Origin: Acanthornis magna
Taxonomy: Eukaryota; Chordata; Aves; Passeriformes; Acanthizidae
Assembly: GCA_036785705.1 (NCBI GenBank)
Contig: JAWUZG010000056.1
Coordinates: 3,721,001 to 3,785,000, forward strand
DNA length: 64,000 bases
Direction: 5' to 3'
Both the position numbers and the translations under genes were made by a program. Shown here in pieces: positions 40,849-55,700 of the stretch. The notes beneath the pieces were generated by a model, which had not been told where the DNA came from, did no database searches, and saw only the letters and a program-made list of their open reading frames with translations. How positions within the stretch are numbered: the stretch's first letter is position 1; the number at the start of each line of letters is the position of its first letter.

Positions 40849-43788
40849 ATTCCTTCTAATATGAGACAATACTTGACGCATCTTTAATTTCCCATTTTTA
40901 ATTGCTCTCACTGATCTGGAGCTCCTTAATACCCTTGGAGTCCCTGTGCAGCATCCTTTCTTGTACAGACTCCTTTAATTACAGCAGCTGCCAGAATGAA
41001 GCACTGCCAGAGTGCTGTGTTAGCAGGTCAGCCTGGCAGGCACATGATACTGAACTGAGTGTTGTTCACACATAACCTCATCTACCTTGGGTGCTTGTGC
41101 TCCCTGCCTCAGTTCATCACGTTGGATGCAGATTGGTAGCAAAGATAAAAACCTTACTACGAGAAGGAGGCCTTTTGTGCTTTCATTATCTTGAAATAAC
41201 CAATAAGGACAGGTTTTTCCTTGGAATGTTTTTACAATGCTTGTCTGAAGTCAATGATAGTACATTCTGTCATGCCTCCTAAAGATGTGGCAGAAGTTTT
41301 CAGGCAGCAGGTGATGTGGAGATGCTCTGTTTGCTGTTCTTCAGGTTATTCAGGACAGCTTGGTACTGACAGTGTATCTGCAGGCATTTGAAGCCTGCAT
41401 TGCTTGGGTTTGTCTGAGACACAGACAGCATTGATTACTGTAGCATGTTGTCAGCTCTGCTGTGTCAGCAGGAAAAAATTCTTTTGATGTGGAGAAATAG
41501 AAATAGAAGGCATTCAGTGTGTGCTTAGCTCCATTTGTGACTGCAACATTAAAGTGATACCGTGCCAGCCTACAAATGCAGAAAATATTTTTCCCTTTTC
41601 TCCTCCAAAGAATATTTCCTCAGTAGGACTATACAACATTTATGGATTACAGCATTAAATAGAATAAAAAAACCCTTTGATTATTTTTTAATACAGAGAT
41701 TCTCCTTTAACAAGTTCTTGTTTGCCAGCATGCATTTCTATAGTTTGTATTAACCAGCCTCATAGATGCAACTTCATGAGCTGGATGAGAGCGAGTCCTT
41801 TCTCCTGTCTCCTACAGGAGTAGCATACATCTCCAATTCTTTTTGCACATGTTGTTGTCAGGAAGCCCTTGAAAATAATTAAAACTTAAAAAATGAAAAA
41901 ACTGCAACTCTCAGAAATAGTTGTGGCTGCCAGCCAACATGTGCAAGACCAAGGGTCATGACTACAGGTGGTTTAAACTGGCCAGGAAGAATGTTGGAAC
42001 CTTCTATTAGAGCACACACGGATTAGTAAAGTGCCTCCTTTCCCTTTTGTCAGTGTTGCCTTCTGGTTGGCATTGCAGCATTAAAACTCAATTTGATCAC
42101 TTACTAATATAAGTACTAGGAAGCTTTTAAAGATGTTATGCATGAGCTTAAAAAAAAAAAAGTCTGTGCTATGGATATGGATAAATTAGAGGAGATAGAA
42201 GATAAATGCAGATTGCCCATTTAAAATTAACATTATTATCTCCTGACAATCCTCTGGCTGTACTGCAGGTGACCCAAGCAAGGAGGTACCAGAGTGGCTT
42301 GGCACAGCTGGCACCCCCTGCTGCCACAGCACAGCCCTTCTGCTTGAGCCGCTCCTAAAAACTCACCCTGGGTCTGGGAATGGGAAAATGACCATGACTG
42401 GGAAAATGGGTCAAGCAAGATTTACATAATGCAAATTGAGAAACAACATTAAATTGCAAGTGCATTTTTTTTTTGGTAGCCATTTCAATGATAATTCAAG
42501 GAGGGCCACAGTAATAGTCTGTGCTTATGGACACCTTACATATCCAAGAACATGGAAATTTGCTTCTGTAGCTAAAATTTTAAATTAGAAATTTAGTTGA
42601 ATCATAACTGAATATTTCTGATTTTATATGTATTTCTTATTTCTTTTTAGTGCATTTTTTTAGATACATATGTGAATTTCATTCAGCAGTACCTGCTCTG
42701 AGAGTATTTCCACGTATTCTGTTTAGCTAGTGAAATTCTAATCTTTCCTCAGCAGATGTCTAGGATAGTGTTTGACTGAGCAGGACTGACATTCTGAACA
42801 ACATTACCACTGAAAGAAGATATAGAAAATTTCGGATGCATGTTTGAAAAATACTTTAAAAAACAGTAAAAGGAAAAAGCTTGATAGCTAATTTAAAAAA
42901 TAAAATAATCTGAAAGTTACCAAGTTGATTGTTACTTTGCCAGCTTCATAGTTTTGTACACGTAGCTGCCTCCCCACCACCCCCAGTGATACTCTCCTCT
43001 TAGCAGCCCTATGAAAGGCCAAGCAGAAATTGCATATGCTTTGGAAATAATGAAATGGAATAGACCCAAGGCTGCAAAGATAAACCAAACATACTGGAGG
43101 AATAATTTTTGTCAATCCTTTTTGGTTAAAATATTCTTACAGGGTAGCACTTGTAATAGCCCCAGAGTTGGGTGTTTTATTTAACTGAAATCCTTCTAAA
43201 TAACATGATAAAAATCAAGACAGCTGCTTGGTAAAAGGTGAGTTGTAGCATCGCTTTCAGACACCCCTATCTCCCAGCAGCAGACAGGATACCCTGAACA
43301 CATTTACTGCTTTGCCACTTAATATACATGAATTAGTAAACCCATATTTAAAGTGAGTCAGGAAGAAGTTTTGTCCATTGGTACAACATTCTATAAATTT
43401 ATAGATGTATTCTGGATTAATGGTTTTGATCCCTAAGTTAAGTATCCAGGTACAAAATTGTCAAGATATGCAACAGCTATGATTTACTTTGAGCCAGAAA
43501 ATCTCATTATCTTTGTGTTACCAAATGTTAAATCACTGGCTTGAGGCCTGTTTTGAATAGCTTAATCATGTGAAAAGAAAAAAATAAAAAGGTCTTTATG
43601 GTGAAGAATTACGTTTTGAGACAGAGACGTAACTTTAAACAACTGTTGAAATTATAAAAAACAGAAGTAGAAAAAAAGAAAACATGATAGAATAAGATGT
43701 GAAAGTCTAAAATCTGAACGTTAAAAACACCTAGTCCATAACTTAGATTATCAGCACATACTTTTATGCAAGGAAAGTGTGCTATAAT

Positions 43789-43825
43789 ATTCATAATCCA
43801 AGCATTCACAATCCAAGCATTCAGA
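43789..43825 (+). repeat. 15-bp tandem duplication
   Basis: ATTCATAATCCAAGC (43789-43803) is followed directly by ATTCACAATCCAAGC (43804-43818) and a partial third unit ATTCAG. The units differ at one base. On the minus strand this produces the repeated NAW-IVNAWIMN peptide in a chance ORF. Confidence 0.9.
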
Positions 43826-46800
43826 GTTCTGTTATTTTGCACTAAGACCCACTTACATGGCTTGATAATGAATTTGACACTGAGAGGAATGGAATGAAGG
43901 ATGGGAGAAGATTCAAACATGCTAGTAAAAGAATAATACAGATGTGGCACTCACAGTTATTCTTTTTACTATGTGAAATCAAAATAGTCCCCTTTTCAAA
44001 GTTATTAATTCAGAGAAGAAAATGTGAATATGAGAAAGCATTAGCACTGAGATGGTTCAGATTCAGGTATCATCTACTGATGGAATGGAACCACTGGGCT
44101 TTTGGAAGGCTCTTGGTGTGCAGTAGCTTGGAGACTGAAATACTCAGACATCAACAACAGATTTAGTACAATGACTTGAAATAAGTCTTTTTCTTTTAGA
44201 CAGCAGTTTTCATATACAGAGATAATTGTTTTAGTGTGCGAGATGACTGTATGGTCATTGTATGGCAATCTAACAGTCTCTACGTTTTCTCCAGAAACTT
44301 TCTTCAAAGGTTCCTAATTACGTCTACATGCCAGTAAAATTACTGCAGACGTAGAATTGGGTCTCTGTAAGCAAATGGCACTCCTATGAAACTCTTGAAA
44401 AGTAAGTTTGCTTTTAAAAAAAATTAAAGCTGCTTATTTTTTTGGTTATGTAGTGAATCATAGTTAAAAAGGAAAAAATGGTACAACTGTAACTATGGTA
44501 GTTAATGCAGGACTTCTCCCTGAGAAGCATTTAGTTTGTCCTTGGTTAAATGTTTCTTGGAGGGAAGGCATGCTAATGAAATACCTCTTCTGAAAAAGGA
44601 TATGAGGTCCCAAATCAGTCTTAAAATCTCTCCTGTGTTGTGCTTTACTGAGCAATAACAAAGAGTTGCTGGAGCTGACAGTAACTTCTATGGGGCCTTG
44701 ATATTTGGTGACCAAATTCCACAGTACTCTGCAATTGGAGTGCAACACTCTGCTCCATGTGTTTTTTCCTAAGGTACTAATCTTGTGGGAAGCCCAAGAC
44801 TCTTACCTGCCTAAAAAAAAGAAATTGTATTTCAGAAAGAATGCTTTCAGCAGCTTGACTCTGTAAACACCTATTACATATCCCTTTGGAGATACCATAA
44901 TTTTGTGGAATTCTTCTTTGCCCAGAATTGCCGCGGGTTAAAAATTTTCTCTTTGATTACTAATTTTCATCCAAATAATTTGACCTCCTGACTGATGAGG
45001 TGATTTTGTGCAGTGACTTTGTCTGGTATGCCCTAATGGCAGCAGTGATAGTTTTTGTATTTGGAATTTTTTCATTTTAATGAATATTTTGAGTGATAAT
45101 TAACTATTCTCTGTGGGCAAAATTCTCTTTAATCTAAATTGCCTATCTCAGCAGATAAGAGAACAGACTATCTGTAGTGTTGATTAAAAGAGTGATTTTT
45201 GACCTACATGTTTAGAAAACTGGTACACATAAACTTTAATTTTATATCAATAAAAATTCAAATTTATATAAATAATTTATTTTTTAAAGTAGTCCTAGTA
45301 ATAATTCCTAAATTTGTGTGAATAAAAATATAAAGTTAGAATGAATATCTGCCTCCACATGTATCAACTTACCTGAAGGGGTAAGAACTAACTTATCTTA
45401 TTCAGTGGCAGAATTTGAGTTAGGTAACATGCTATGCTGGCTTAGAGGAAAAAAAATCATCAGTCCCAGTATCCCATCTCCTGGAGTGGCAAAAGCAGAT
45501 GTTTTGGGAAGATAAGAACAGAGTAATAGCTAATGAGACTTCCCCAGAACTGTCTACCTATTTCTGTGAGTTTGGAGTCTTTCTTTCGTTTAAGTGCTTT
45601 GCCTAGAACTTTTTTTTCCTGAGGAAAGAGACATGATTGCTGTCAAATTCTTCACTTTTAAAAGACTTTAAATAAGCCTCAGAAGTAAATGAGACTTCTT
45701 ATGTCATTACAGAGGAAAGATGCAATTTTTATTCTGTTTTACCCAAGAGACATTTGAAGCCGGGTGTTGCTCACCAAGCATGCTCTGCCTCCCTTCGGGT
45801 CAATCTGGTCTTCGTTTTTAGGTGTTACACACTAACCTAATAGAAAGAAGATGTTTGTGGCTGTAGTGCTGATTTGGGAACCAGAAAATAAAGGACCAGC
45901 TCACATAGTTCAGGTACTCGAGTCTGGCTCCTCAGTGGGTGGCAAATATGCATGTATGAAATCAGACAAGTAGCTAGCTCCACGTGACAGGGATATGGGT
46001 TTTACACACCATGAACTGCTCCCATGCTCAAAATTCAATGATTCTGCACCTTCTTTGCTGTCCAACATCTGAAACAGCCTTCCAGGACAGCTGTGCACTG
46101 CAGATACACGGCTTAGCTCTGCCAGTGTGCATGTGCATGCTGCTGCTTGGGCTGGCTTGAAGGCACTGAGTGTGGGATTTGATTTAATATTGGTCTTAGA
46201 GGTGGCCCTGCTGGACCTGTAGTGACTTAGTGAAAATCAATTCAACAACTGGTGCCAAAGGATCATTTGTTTTCCCTTTGTGCAGCCTATCCTAGTCCCC
46301 ACAGCCATAGGGCACGGCAGACAACAGGAAGGACCAATAATTCATTTGTCAATACTCGTTTAAATTGCAGGCTTAGTTCAGAGCACATCCTTCATGTGCT
46401 CACATGGCATCGAGCACAGCGTTCTCCTGTCAGGTCACTGCGTGTCTCTAATACCAATTAAGAGTTCAAGGCATTGTGCTTAGTGCTTTGTTTGCAGTGA
46501 CTATTTACATGTAAACCTGCTAAGCTGTAACTGTGTCATTCAGAGCACATCTAAATAATTTTACATTCAAAATACTTCTTTGGAAGGAAAGGTCTCATTT
46601 CCATGAGGTGTATATATACAAATGAAAGCTGGTGGGTGTGAGGTTTCAAGCCATCCTGAGGATCTGCTACAGTGATTGACAGAGTCTTTATCTTCTAACC
46701 AGTTTTTATAAATTGGAGAGGATTTTACTGATGTGCAATTTGTGCCTTAGAGACAGAGGGGAAAAATCTTTCTAATCTTGCTTTTTAAATGAGGTGATCA

Positions 46801-49260
46801 TCCACTATGGAGCAGTGTGCCTGAAACACAACCGCAGCTGCAAGCTACAGATATTTTTTCAAAGGTGGAAAATGCAAAATCCCACGATACAATTCACTGT
46901 TAACAAAGTCTCTGATTATCTTCATTATCTACTACTCTTGTTAAATCTTTATTTTGTAAAAGGTCTCATAAATTAACCTTGCAATTTGCTAATTCTGCTT
47001 AACAAAGGCAGACTATTTTATCTTGAAAAGAACTAACACAATAGTCTTTACCCTTACTTTATTCTTTCAAAAGATTTTTTTACTTATTTACTGAATCTGC
47101 CAGCGGTGCAAGTATTTGTATGAGATTGAAAACCACAATGTTCTGTTACAGAGAAAAATGCAACCTAATCCTCTTATACTAATCAAATGGGGAGAGTGTT
47201 AATGAGGAACGTGTCAATTGTCAGTGCCTGAAAAATCTAATTTTGGGTGAGGTTTGACTCATTAAAATGATGCTGTCATTCCTTTTCCTGTGACCTTTTA
47301 AAGAAAATTTCATTTTTTCCCTATGGTTATGTTAAGGGAGCCCATGAAACCATTCACAGGACTTCAAGGTCAATAGTGATAAAAAGAAACCTTTTTGAGG
47401 AGTTACTACACACTCAGAGTCAAGAAGCTGTAAAATTTGAGTGTAAATGGGTTGGGTGTGAACCTCTAACCCAGCACTTAAACCCTGAGTTATTGGAAAG
47501 TTAAGCATTTCCATTTTCTTTTACAAATGAGGCCTTTCCAGTGACCTCCCTCCACAGCTATTCTAAATTGCCAGTCTCAGTATTCTAATCACCGTCCTCC
47601 AGCCCTCTTACCATTCACTGAATGGATACTCTTGGACTAAGGTTGAAAATGTTTGGCTTAAATGGTGCAGTTTGAAATGTTTTGTTGAATCTCCAGGCTT
47701 TATTTAAGGTGACCTCTTTTATTCCCTTCTGCGTTATTATTCAAGTAGTAAACCTAATTTACCTCTACCTAACCTGAAATTAATATTTATTGAAGGAAAG
47801 CCATCTTTTTTTTTTCCCCCACATGGCTGGAGAAACACATACATGAAATCATTTTACAATGATTAATTAATTGCCTGTGGTAAACATTTCCAATTTTATT
47901 GTGTTAAAAATTCGAAGAGATGCATAATGAAAAAAAAAAATCAAAGGATCTTTTCTTGGTAAACTGTAAACTAAAGCATGAAATGCTGATAAGTAAGTTT
48001 TGAAACATTAATTGCTTGTACACCATGTATTTTAAAGTAAATATCAAGTTTAAGGATTTCTCCTCCTTTTGAATGGAAAAAGAACAAAATTTTAAAATAA
48101 TGGCATTCCAAAATGTCCCCTTTTCTCCAGTGCTATTATGTTTTACTTTGATAGGACATCACCTCTTTTCATGAAGGGATACTCTAAAATATGGGCTTTG
48201 CTGAGGATATTTGTTTCAATTAAGAAAGTTGATACCAGTAAAAGCAAAACAGTTTAAAACATATTAAAGGCATAATCCTATAGTATTAATATAGCAGCCT
48301 CTCTGTAAATTAAACTGAGCCAGGATGAGAGCTGGCAGTAATTCTGTGAAACCACAACAAAGAGGAAATGGAGTGCAGTACAGCTGTCCTGTAAGAGTGT
48401 CACGTTTTATTAATGTGGAATTCAGGTGCACCAAGTCTGATGTGGTTTCCTTGTGTGTGTGGAAATGTATCTGCCCCAGGTAACAGCTCTTCAAAGCCAT
48501 GTGCCCACTGAGGATATAAAGGGTTGCCACAAATGCTTTTGGGATATTTGCATCCACCCTGAAGAGCTAATTGTTAAATAGCTGCAGTTTTGGGAAAACT
48601 CTAAAGAGCAAACTGATTTCAAATACGCAAATCCAGGAATATATGTGGTTGCTGTATTTCAGATGGAACTGGATGCAACCAAAATGCAGCATTTTCATTA
48701 TGTGTATTTGATGAGAATGTTGAATTAACTAACACTACCTAATAGTTATCTGATATTGTTAATGGATAAATTGATTCCATTATATAAATCCTCAAAGTAC
48801 TTCAATGATGGTGTTTAAATGGCAAGATCACATTTTTTGAAGAATGTACTGTCCCAACCCATATTATCATCTTGGCATTCCTCAAGTTTTCTCTGATAAG
48901 CTAACTCATCTTTCAGAATTATTTTAAGATTAGAATAGCCCCATGACTTTTCTAGAGAGATTCTTTGGTTTTTTCCTAGTGGTAGAGGGAACTGAAGGAG
49001 ATGAAGTTATAGATTTGCTGCTTATACCTATGTAGATATTAATATTCTACTTACATAAACACATAAAAGAGATATACTTGCATGTGTATTTGTTGTGTAA
49101 CATGCGTGACCTGTTAGAGAAGCCTTACTTCCATCTGCAGCAAGTGGGAGTGTGTGTGTCTGACACACAGTTCCAAAAATTAAAGGCTTCAAATTCGTGA
49201 TGAGCTAAAATTATTCTTGCGTGTGTGCAAACCTATTTAGCCAACACCCAGTGGGTTCTT

Positions 49261-49770
49261 TTTTAGCTGTGTGATAGCAACAGAGTGCAAAGCTTGCTCA
49301 AACAGCTTAAATTCAACCAATTTCCTTTCCCTTCTAACTGCATGTCAGGTTCAATAAATCCTGTTTTCATTGTAGCCAGCAGTAATCTCAGGTGTAGTTT
49401 GGTATGTTCAGGAGTCAGGAACTCGGTGCCAGGGATGTGTCGGATTACCAGGCTCAGAGCAGTCAGTCTCCACCACAGCAACATGGACTTTGCTGCTAAG
49501 GGGAAATGGTCAAATTTACAGCTTAGACTTGTGTTCTTGTGGAGGAGAATCTCAAGGAGCCAAGAGATGCTGTGCTGCTCCTTACTGTGAAGACTGTTTT
49601 ATTGCAGTTCCATTTTTTTCCTCTAATAAGCATAGAAATTTGGAATTTACACATCTTGTCGAAAGTGCCAATCCCTCACCTTGGAGAACGACCCCAAATC
49701 CTGTCTCACCTTTCATCTGTACCCCCAAGTTACCAATCACTGTATAGGTTTGGTGGCTTAAAAGGCTCTT
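49261..49770 (+). other. Possible decayed LTR-like segment, unclassified
   Basis: A segment with AATAAA (about 49353) followed by text that resembles the R-U5 style of avian endogenous LTRs (GGTGTAGTTTGGTATGTTCA, then CAGAGCAGTCAGTCTCC). Several overlapping plus-strand frames of 85-101 codons are open but match no gene I know. No paired LTR, primer-binding site or internal viral genes are seen. If it is an LTR it would be a solo or partial remnant; the call is weak. Confidence 0.15.
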
Positions 49771-52700
49771 CTAGGAATTTTCCATGGCAGACTAATATTT
49801 TTTCCATATTCTAGACAAAGTAAATTTTGTCTCACCTTCTGCAACATTTCTGACTGCACAATACACTTTCCAGCTATTGTTCAATCCATTTCAAAACACT
49901 GAGTTATTGCAGACAAAAAGGAATAATTCCACATATTGACACTTAAGGTGGAATCACTTAGTTTTATTCCTAAAATTGTATTTAAATTGACATTAGGGGC
50001 CAAATCCATAAGTTTTTCTTTAGTGGTTTTCCAGTCAACAGTCTTTCCAAAAGTATGCCAATATGTAGAGATAAGAAGGAAATCTAGTTCAGTTGGCTGG
50101 TTTTTTATTAAACTTTATGTGCTTGAGGGGTACTTCTTCATTATTTGAAACTGATCTCTTGGAGCAGAGCAGTCACAAGAATAAGCCATAAAATCTCATT
50201 GCCTTAATTCTGGAGTCTCGTCTTATTCCGTTGAATACAAATACTCTGCCTCTGTCCTTCCCCCTGTTTAAGATACTTTAAATGAAGTTCTATTTTTGGT
50301 GGCTTTTTCTCCATAGCAGGCTTAACACTGCAAAACTGATACTTGTCCTAACTCTCACAACTGTAGGGATGCAGCACTGCATCTGGGGAATGAAACCCTA
50401 AAGAATGATTAAGCCACATCAACAATAAATGATAATTAAATGTGTGATTACACATATTTTTATTGCTGCTGCAGGAAATAGCTAATCTCTTTAACTATAA
50501 AAGCTACATTCAGTTGGGATATATGCTCAAGAATACCATCTCTGCAGTTCATATTCTACTGAGAATGCAACCTGCATGCTGACAAAATTTTGTTACAGCT
50601 CAGTAGTAACTCAGGACAGGCTTCTCCATTTTGAGAGCATTGCCTGTGGATACAGGGATGTGTATTTGCAGTATCTACTTTACTGCAGCCATTGTGGCTT
50701 TAGGCAGAATTTCTGCAAAACTGCAAATGAAACAATCCTGACGCAGAGAAATGAGCATTTGTTATCTCACAACTTTAATTTCTCAGTCTGCTGTCAGTTG
50801 TTAAGCTAACTAAAGAAGCTTATTCGTGTTTAATAAGGGACATAATATTTTCTTTGCCTGTTCAGTGATTTTTTCCCCCCAAATTATCTTTTGTGACTAC
50901 CTCAGATTCACAGTAGACACAGTAGAGTAAGCAGAGAATGGTAAGAGAATTTTTTTTGATCTTAGCTACACAGGAAGACCCTAGTGGCTACTCTTGAGAT
51001 AACTAGCAAGTCATGTATTTTAATGCCATCTATTTTTAGATGTTGTTCATTTTCACTTCCCCCACACATTTCCCTCATTTCTTTTAAGAATCATTCTTGC
51101 CTTGCTTCCCATACAAATCTCTTCTTGTTTTGTAAGTCTGTATTTCAATTATGTTAAGCATATTAAAATTATATTTAGGTTATTAATTGAAGCTCTGAAA
51201 CAGTGAATAACACCAAATGTGTAGCTGTCTTTAGCTGTTTTTCCTCCTGGCCTATCCCAGCTGTGCTTTTAACAAATCAGAGGCAGGTGGTATAAAATAA
51301 AGGGTCGTCATAAAATTATAACATATGTAACACTATGTGAGGATGGGGAGCTTTGGTTAAAAGGAAGATCTTGAATCTGGACTGTACCATGCTGTTGCTA
51401 CAATTAACCAATTTAAATAACTTTGGTTGATATTTTTAATTTGTAACTTCCTGCTTTATTTTTGCCCTTACTGAAAACGAAGGACTGTATACCGCTGGAC
51501 ACAGGCTCAATGTTAGATGAACCCAAGCTACTCCCAGGCTCTGCAGGTGAGCTCCAAAACTCACATCACCTGCTGTGTGAGCCAGAGGCACTGGGGGAGC
51601 ACAGACCATCTCCTCCTTCTCTCCTCAAATCACAGAAGGTGCGTTTGGTGGTTTTCTGCCTTGTCTATTCAGAGTGTATAAAGTATTTTGTTTCCTTTGG
51701 ACCCGAGGCAGCCCCAGCCTAACATCAGCCTAGCAGGGAGATGGGAAACTGGGTCTTGGTAGAACAGACTAAGAAAATAAAGAAATATTGAAAGACCTCT
51801 AACTACAGGGTTGATTTCATTAAGTTTTTTGACAAATTGCCATCATTTCTAAAGGCACTCATGGAAAAGAGAAAGTCACATTAAAACAGGCTAATTTTGA
51901 ATGGAATTTCACAGGACAAAAGAAAACACATTTTTGAATCCCAAGAGGTTTCTGCTTCGTGCCGACAACAGTGTTTTAAACTCTATTTCCTTACTTGTAG
52001 TTTGTTGGATTTGATTTTAAATGAAGGAAAACCATGAAAAACCTATATAGCAAGTTGCTCTTAATTCTCTCCTCGTTTTATGTTTGCTACTCTTATTTTT
52101 ATACCACTATCTAGAAGAGGTCAAGCATGTGAGAGTAGAAATATCTTAAAATAAATGGCAAGAGAGCTCATTTAAGACTTGTCTCCTGTCAGCCCTCTCA
52201 TTCTTGTTGTGGGTTGAGAAGAAAATTCTCTTGGATGAAAGAAGAAATGAAAGAATTATTTAGGTCATTTAGCAAGAACCAACAGAAACTTAGAAATTCC
52301 TATCTAGTTAAGCTTTAAACTTTCTCGAAATATCCTGAGCTGTCAACAACACTGACAAAGCACTTCAGGTTTATTTCACACATAATATCTATTTGTCAAA
52401 GCTGATTTTCTAAATGGCTTCTGACTATTTTCAGTCACTTTCTGCAAAAATTAATCTTAGTAATTTAAAAATTTTTCATCAAATGTATTGTTTATGCATG
52501 ATAGATAACTCATAGAAAGAAATACACTGCCCATAAATTCAGTGCCCTCTCTAATTCTCTTTGTGTTTGCCTGTTTGAGGGGTTTTTTAGAGTGTCAATA
52601 GCACCATAGAAGTGTCACAGATCTGCAAAGCTGCATTAGTTTGGCTTACCTAAATAACTGTTGTATTCATGAAGGTTTTAGTAAAGCTTTCTGAGCAAAG

Positions 52701-55700
52701 ATAACTCACATCCACTGTAAAAGGCAGAAGTGGCATTCCCAAGACCAACTCCACTGCTGTCTGTACTCATATTGGAGTTCTATACACAAAGAAATGCTAG
52801 ACCTCAGTCCAGTTTTCGATCTCAAGTTTCACAGAAAAAAAATCAGATCTCAGCTGCTAAAAATTAGTGATTTTTCTACCCAGACACTTACTTCAAAGTA
52901 TTCTTTGTGGTATATTTTCACAAACAGGTAAACAAAGCCATTTTATCATTTTATAAATATCAAACCATCTCCGAGTGAGACATCAAATCACAAAGACTGG
53001 AGTTTAGCATTGCCATTTGTCTAGATTTCTCAGGTGTCTTTATCGATCTTTTTTCCCCATCCCTAAATGGTTTTTTGGAGGGAGCTGAGGAAATTGGCCA
53101 TCTCTGAGACATGCAGGTTCAAAGAGCACCCCTGAATTGTCTGTGGCCGTAAAAATCCCAAAGAAATAGGTGGTTTGAGCTGTGCTGGACCTGCTGGGCT
53201 TGCACTGAGGAAGAGATATGCATGCATATGACTGTGTGTGTAGGTATTTACTGCCATGCAGTTTTAACATCCCGGACATAAAGGACCAGTTTGATTACAT
53301 GTCCTAATAACTGAAGTTTCTGTTCTAGGTCTTTCCCCTCCCTGAAACAAAGCATTGGTGTTTCGTAGAGTTTTTTTGTTTTAAATTCATAGGCCTCAGA
53401 GAAAAAGAATAGACATTTTTAACAGGCCTAGCTAGTAAGTCCTGTGCCAGCCTTAGTGAGAGAAACATTTCCCAACTTCAGTAACATTGAGATGGCACCT
53501 GGAGTGTCACTACACGACCCTAATTTAGCGCTCTTGTGGTAGACCTCATTGTTGGAGACTCTCTCCGTAGCCAGACACCAGCAGGTCAGTGTTACCCAGG
53601 CTCACTGGGCAGGGGGCACCAACATGCCCATTCCTCCTGTTCTCTGTGTCCTCCTCCCTTCCCTTTGTTAGAGAGACTGTGCTCCTTCCAAAATCCTGGC
53701 CACGTGCTCAGTCTGTTGTCACTGACACTGCTGGATTAGGGCTCCTGTGAGAGTGAGGATCCCAGTTACACTTGCTTTCAGAGGAGCTGGCAGTTACCCT
53801 GCGCTCTGTTTCGGGAGCTCTGCATAATGAATGCTCATGGTCTGGAGAGTCAGCACCACTGAAAAATGAAGTTAATGCACTTTGGCCTTGGGGAATCAAA
53901 TGACTGCAGAATCTGACACAGTCACAGTAGGCTCATGTTCTGTTATCACCTTATTAAAAATTCCAGTTCCCAGTCTAGGATCAGTCATAATTCCTCTGGA
54001 CCAACTTAGCAGATGGGAGTCTATTAAGTCTTCTGTAATGAAAGCCAACTGAGAAATACTATTAGTTTAATATTAAAATTGTTTTGAGTGAATTGAAGTT
54101 AGATTTTTTTCCACTTTCATTTATCTCTTTATTGAAGAAGAGACTAGTATAATTATTGTAAAGCCCTGCAATCATGAATTTTCGATGCAGTTCTGTTGAA
54201 AAATACTGTTATCTCAGTTACAGATGTACTGAGTAAGTAGATGAATGTAGCAGATCCAAACATATGTCTGTGTTAAGAAGGTTGGGTGTTATTTTTTCTT
54301 TTTTTGCAGCATTTCTGGAGTATGAATGTATAGGGCTATCATATGGAACAACTTCAGTCAGCAGTGCACCCACAGCACAGCTCAGCAGAGAAGCAAGGCT
54401 GTGGGCTGTATGTGCTATAATCTCTCCTGGCAGTAAACTGTGTGGCAGTGCTTATAACTTATATCTGAGGATGACTTCTGAAGAGTAGAACCAGTTTAAC
54501 AGCAGCTAGATTGCAGTGAATGTCTGGGGAAAATAGGAGGTAGTGAACAATTCCAGGGAAGCAAAACTTGAGTGTCACTTTTGTCAAAACTGACAAAAGG
54601 TGCAGATATTTGAAGTGTGGGAGAAAGACTGAGGAGCAGATGAAAAAACGAACCTGGGGAGGAGTAGGCACAGGGAAGAGGCCTTGCAAAATGAAATGAA
54701 TATATCAAATTCAGGCCAGTAAAACTCTTAGGGTCACCTGTAAGTTGGAACAGCAGGGCTCAAAAACCATTTGGCTGTAGATAAGCATGCAATAGTATGT
54801 TTGTTGCCAAAAGAACCTAATGGTGCCCCCCTGCCCCTTCAGATCACTGTGCATGTTAAAGGTAAATAACTTGCGTTACTCCCACTAAAATGCTGTTCAG
54901 TTTATGAATTAAGTATAGTCGCAATGCAGTTCTTTAACCACAGCCAGCAGTACTATACTGGGTATTTCACTGTATCACCACGTTTATAATTGTGTACCTT
55001 TTCCCATTTTTTATGCTCATTTAATTGGTCTTTTTCACTGGGAAGACAATAAAGAGATCTTTCTACACAGGTGAAAAGATGCAGAAGTGCTAAGGTCGAT
55101 AAACACCTCACTACAACTGTCTGGGATTAGGTGCAGGGAATTCAGGAGAAAGCTAATGAGTATAATGAGCACTGATTAGAATAAATTCCAGCTGTAAGCC
55201 AGTAGTCCTGTTTCTGGGAGCAGAAGAAATTGGTTCCTCTATGCATACTCCTTTTTACTCTTACATAGAAATGCATCATGTGTTTCCTGGAGATTGATTT
55301 TCCTTTCAACACTGAGCTGAGACAGGGAAAATTAAGAAAAATAAAACAAAACCATTATTGAAAGAAAAATATTTTTACTGACAATCTTGTGTAACTGGTC
55401 CCTTATTGACTAATCCTGACAACACTGATGGAGATTTAGTGATGCACTGTTCAACTGAAATCAGGGTTTGCTTGTCTCAGCAAGATAAAATTACTGAATC
55501 CCAAGGAAGGCAAACAAGGATCCAGCACTGACCCTTCCATGTTCCCAGGAGTACTTCATCCCAACTGCAGCCAGAAGATGAAAAATGTGCTTGGAGTGTT
55601 GCAGAAGTTTGACCTAACTCTCTGCTGTCAAGGGGGGAGGTGAGATACAAGAAGTAGGAGGGAGTCTTACACCAAGCAGAGGAAGTGATCTGTAGGCTTA

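Larger units (their letters stand above)
32141..49260 (+). other. APBA2: APBA2 5' intron, middle part 2
   Basis: About 17 kb of AT-rich intron without recognised exons. Two ORFs of 144-150 codons (32313-32765 plus; 35484-35918 minus) occur in pyrimidine-rich or mixed sequence, match no family, and have no exon context, so they are not called as genes. Low-complexity items are listed separately (33168, 40829, 43789). GC-richer patches at about 37600-37740 and 42240-42400 are unclassified. Confidence 0.5.

Noticed and set aside
47830..47940. AT-rich stretch with homeodomain-like TAATTA motifs, considered as a conserved enhancer
   Set aside because: Such motifs are common in AT-rich introns; without a cross-species alignment there is no support.
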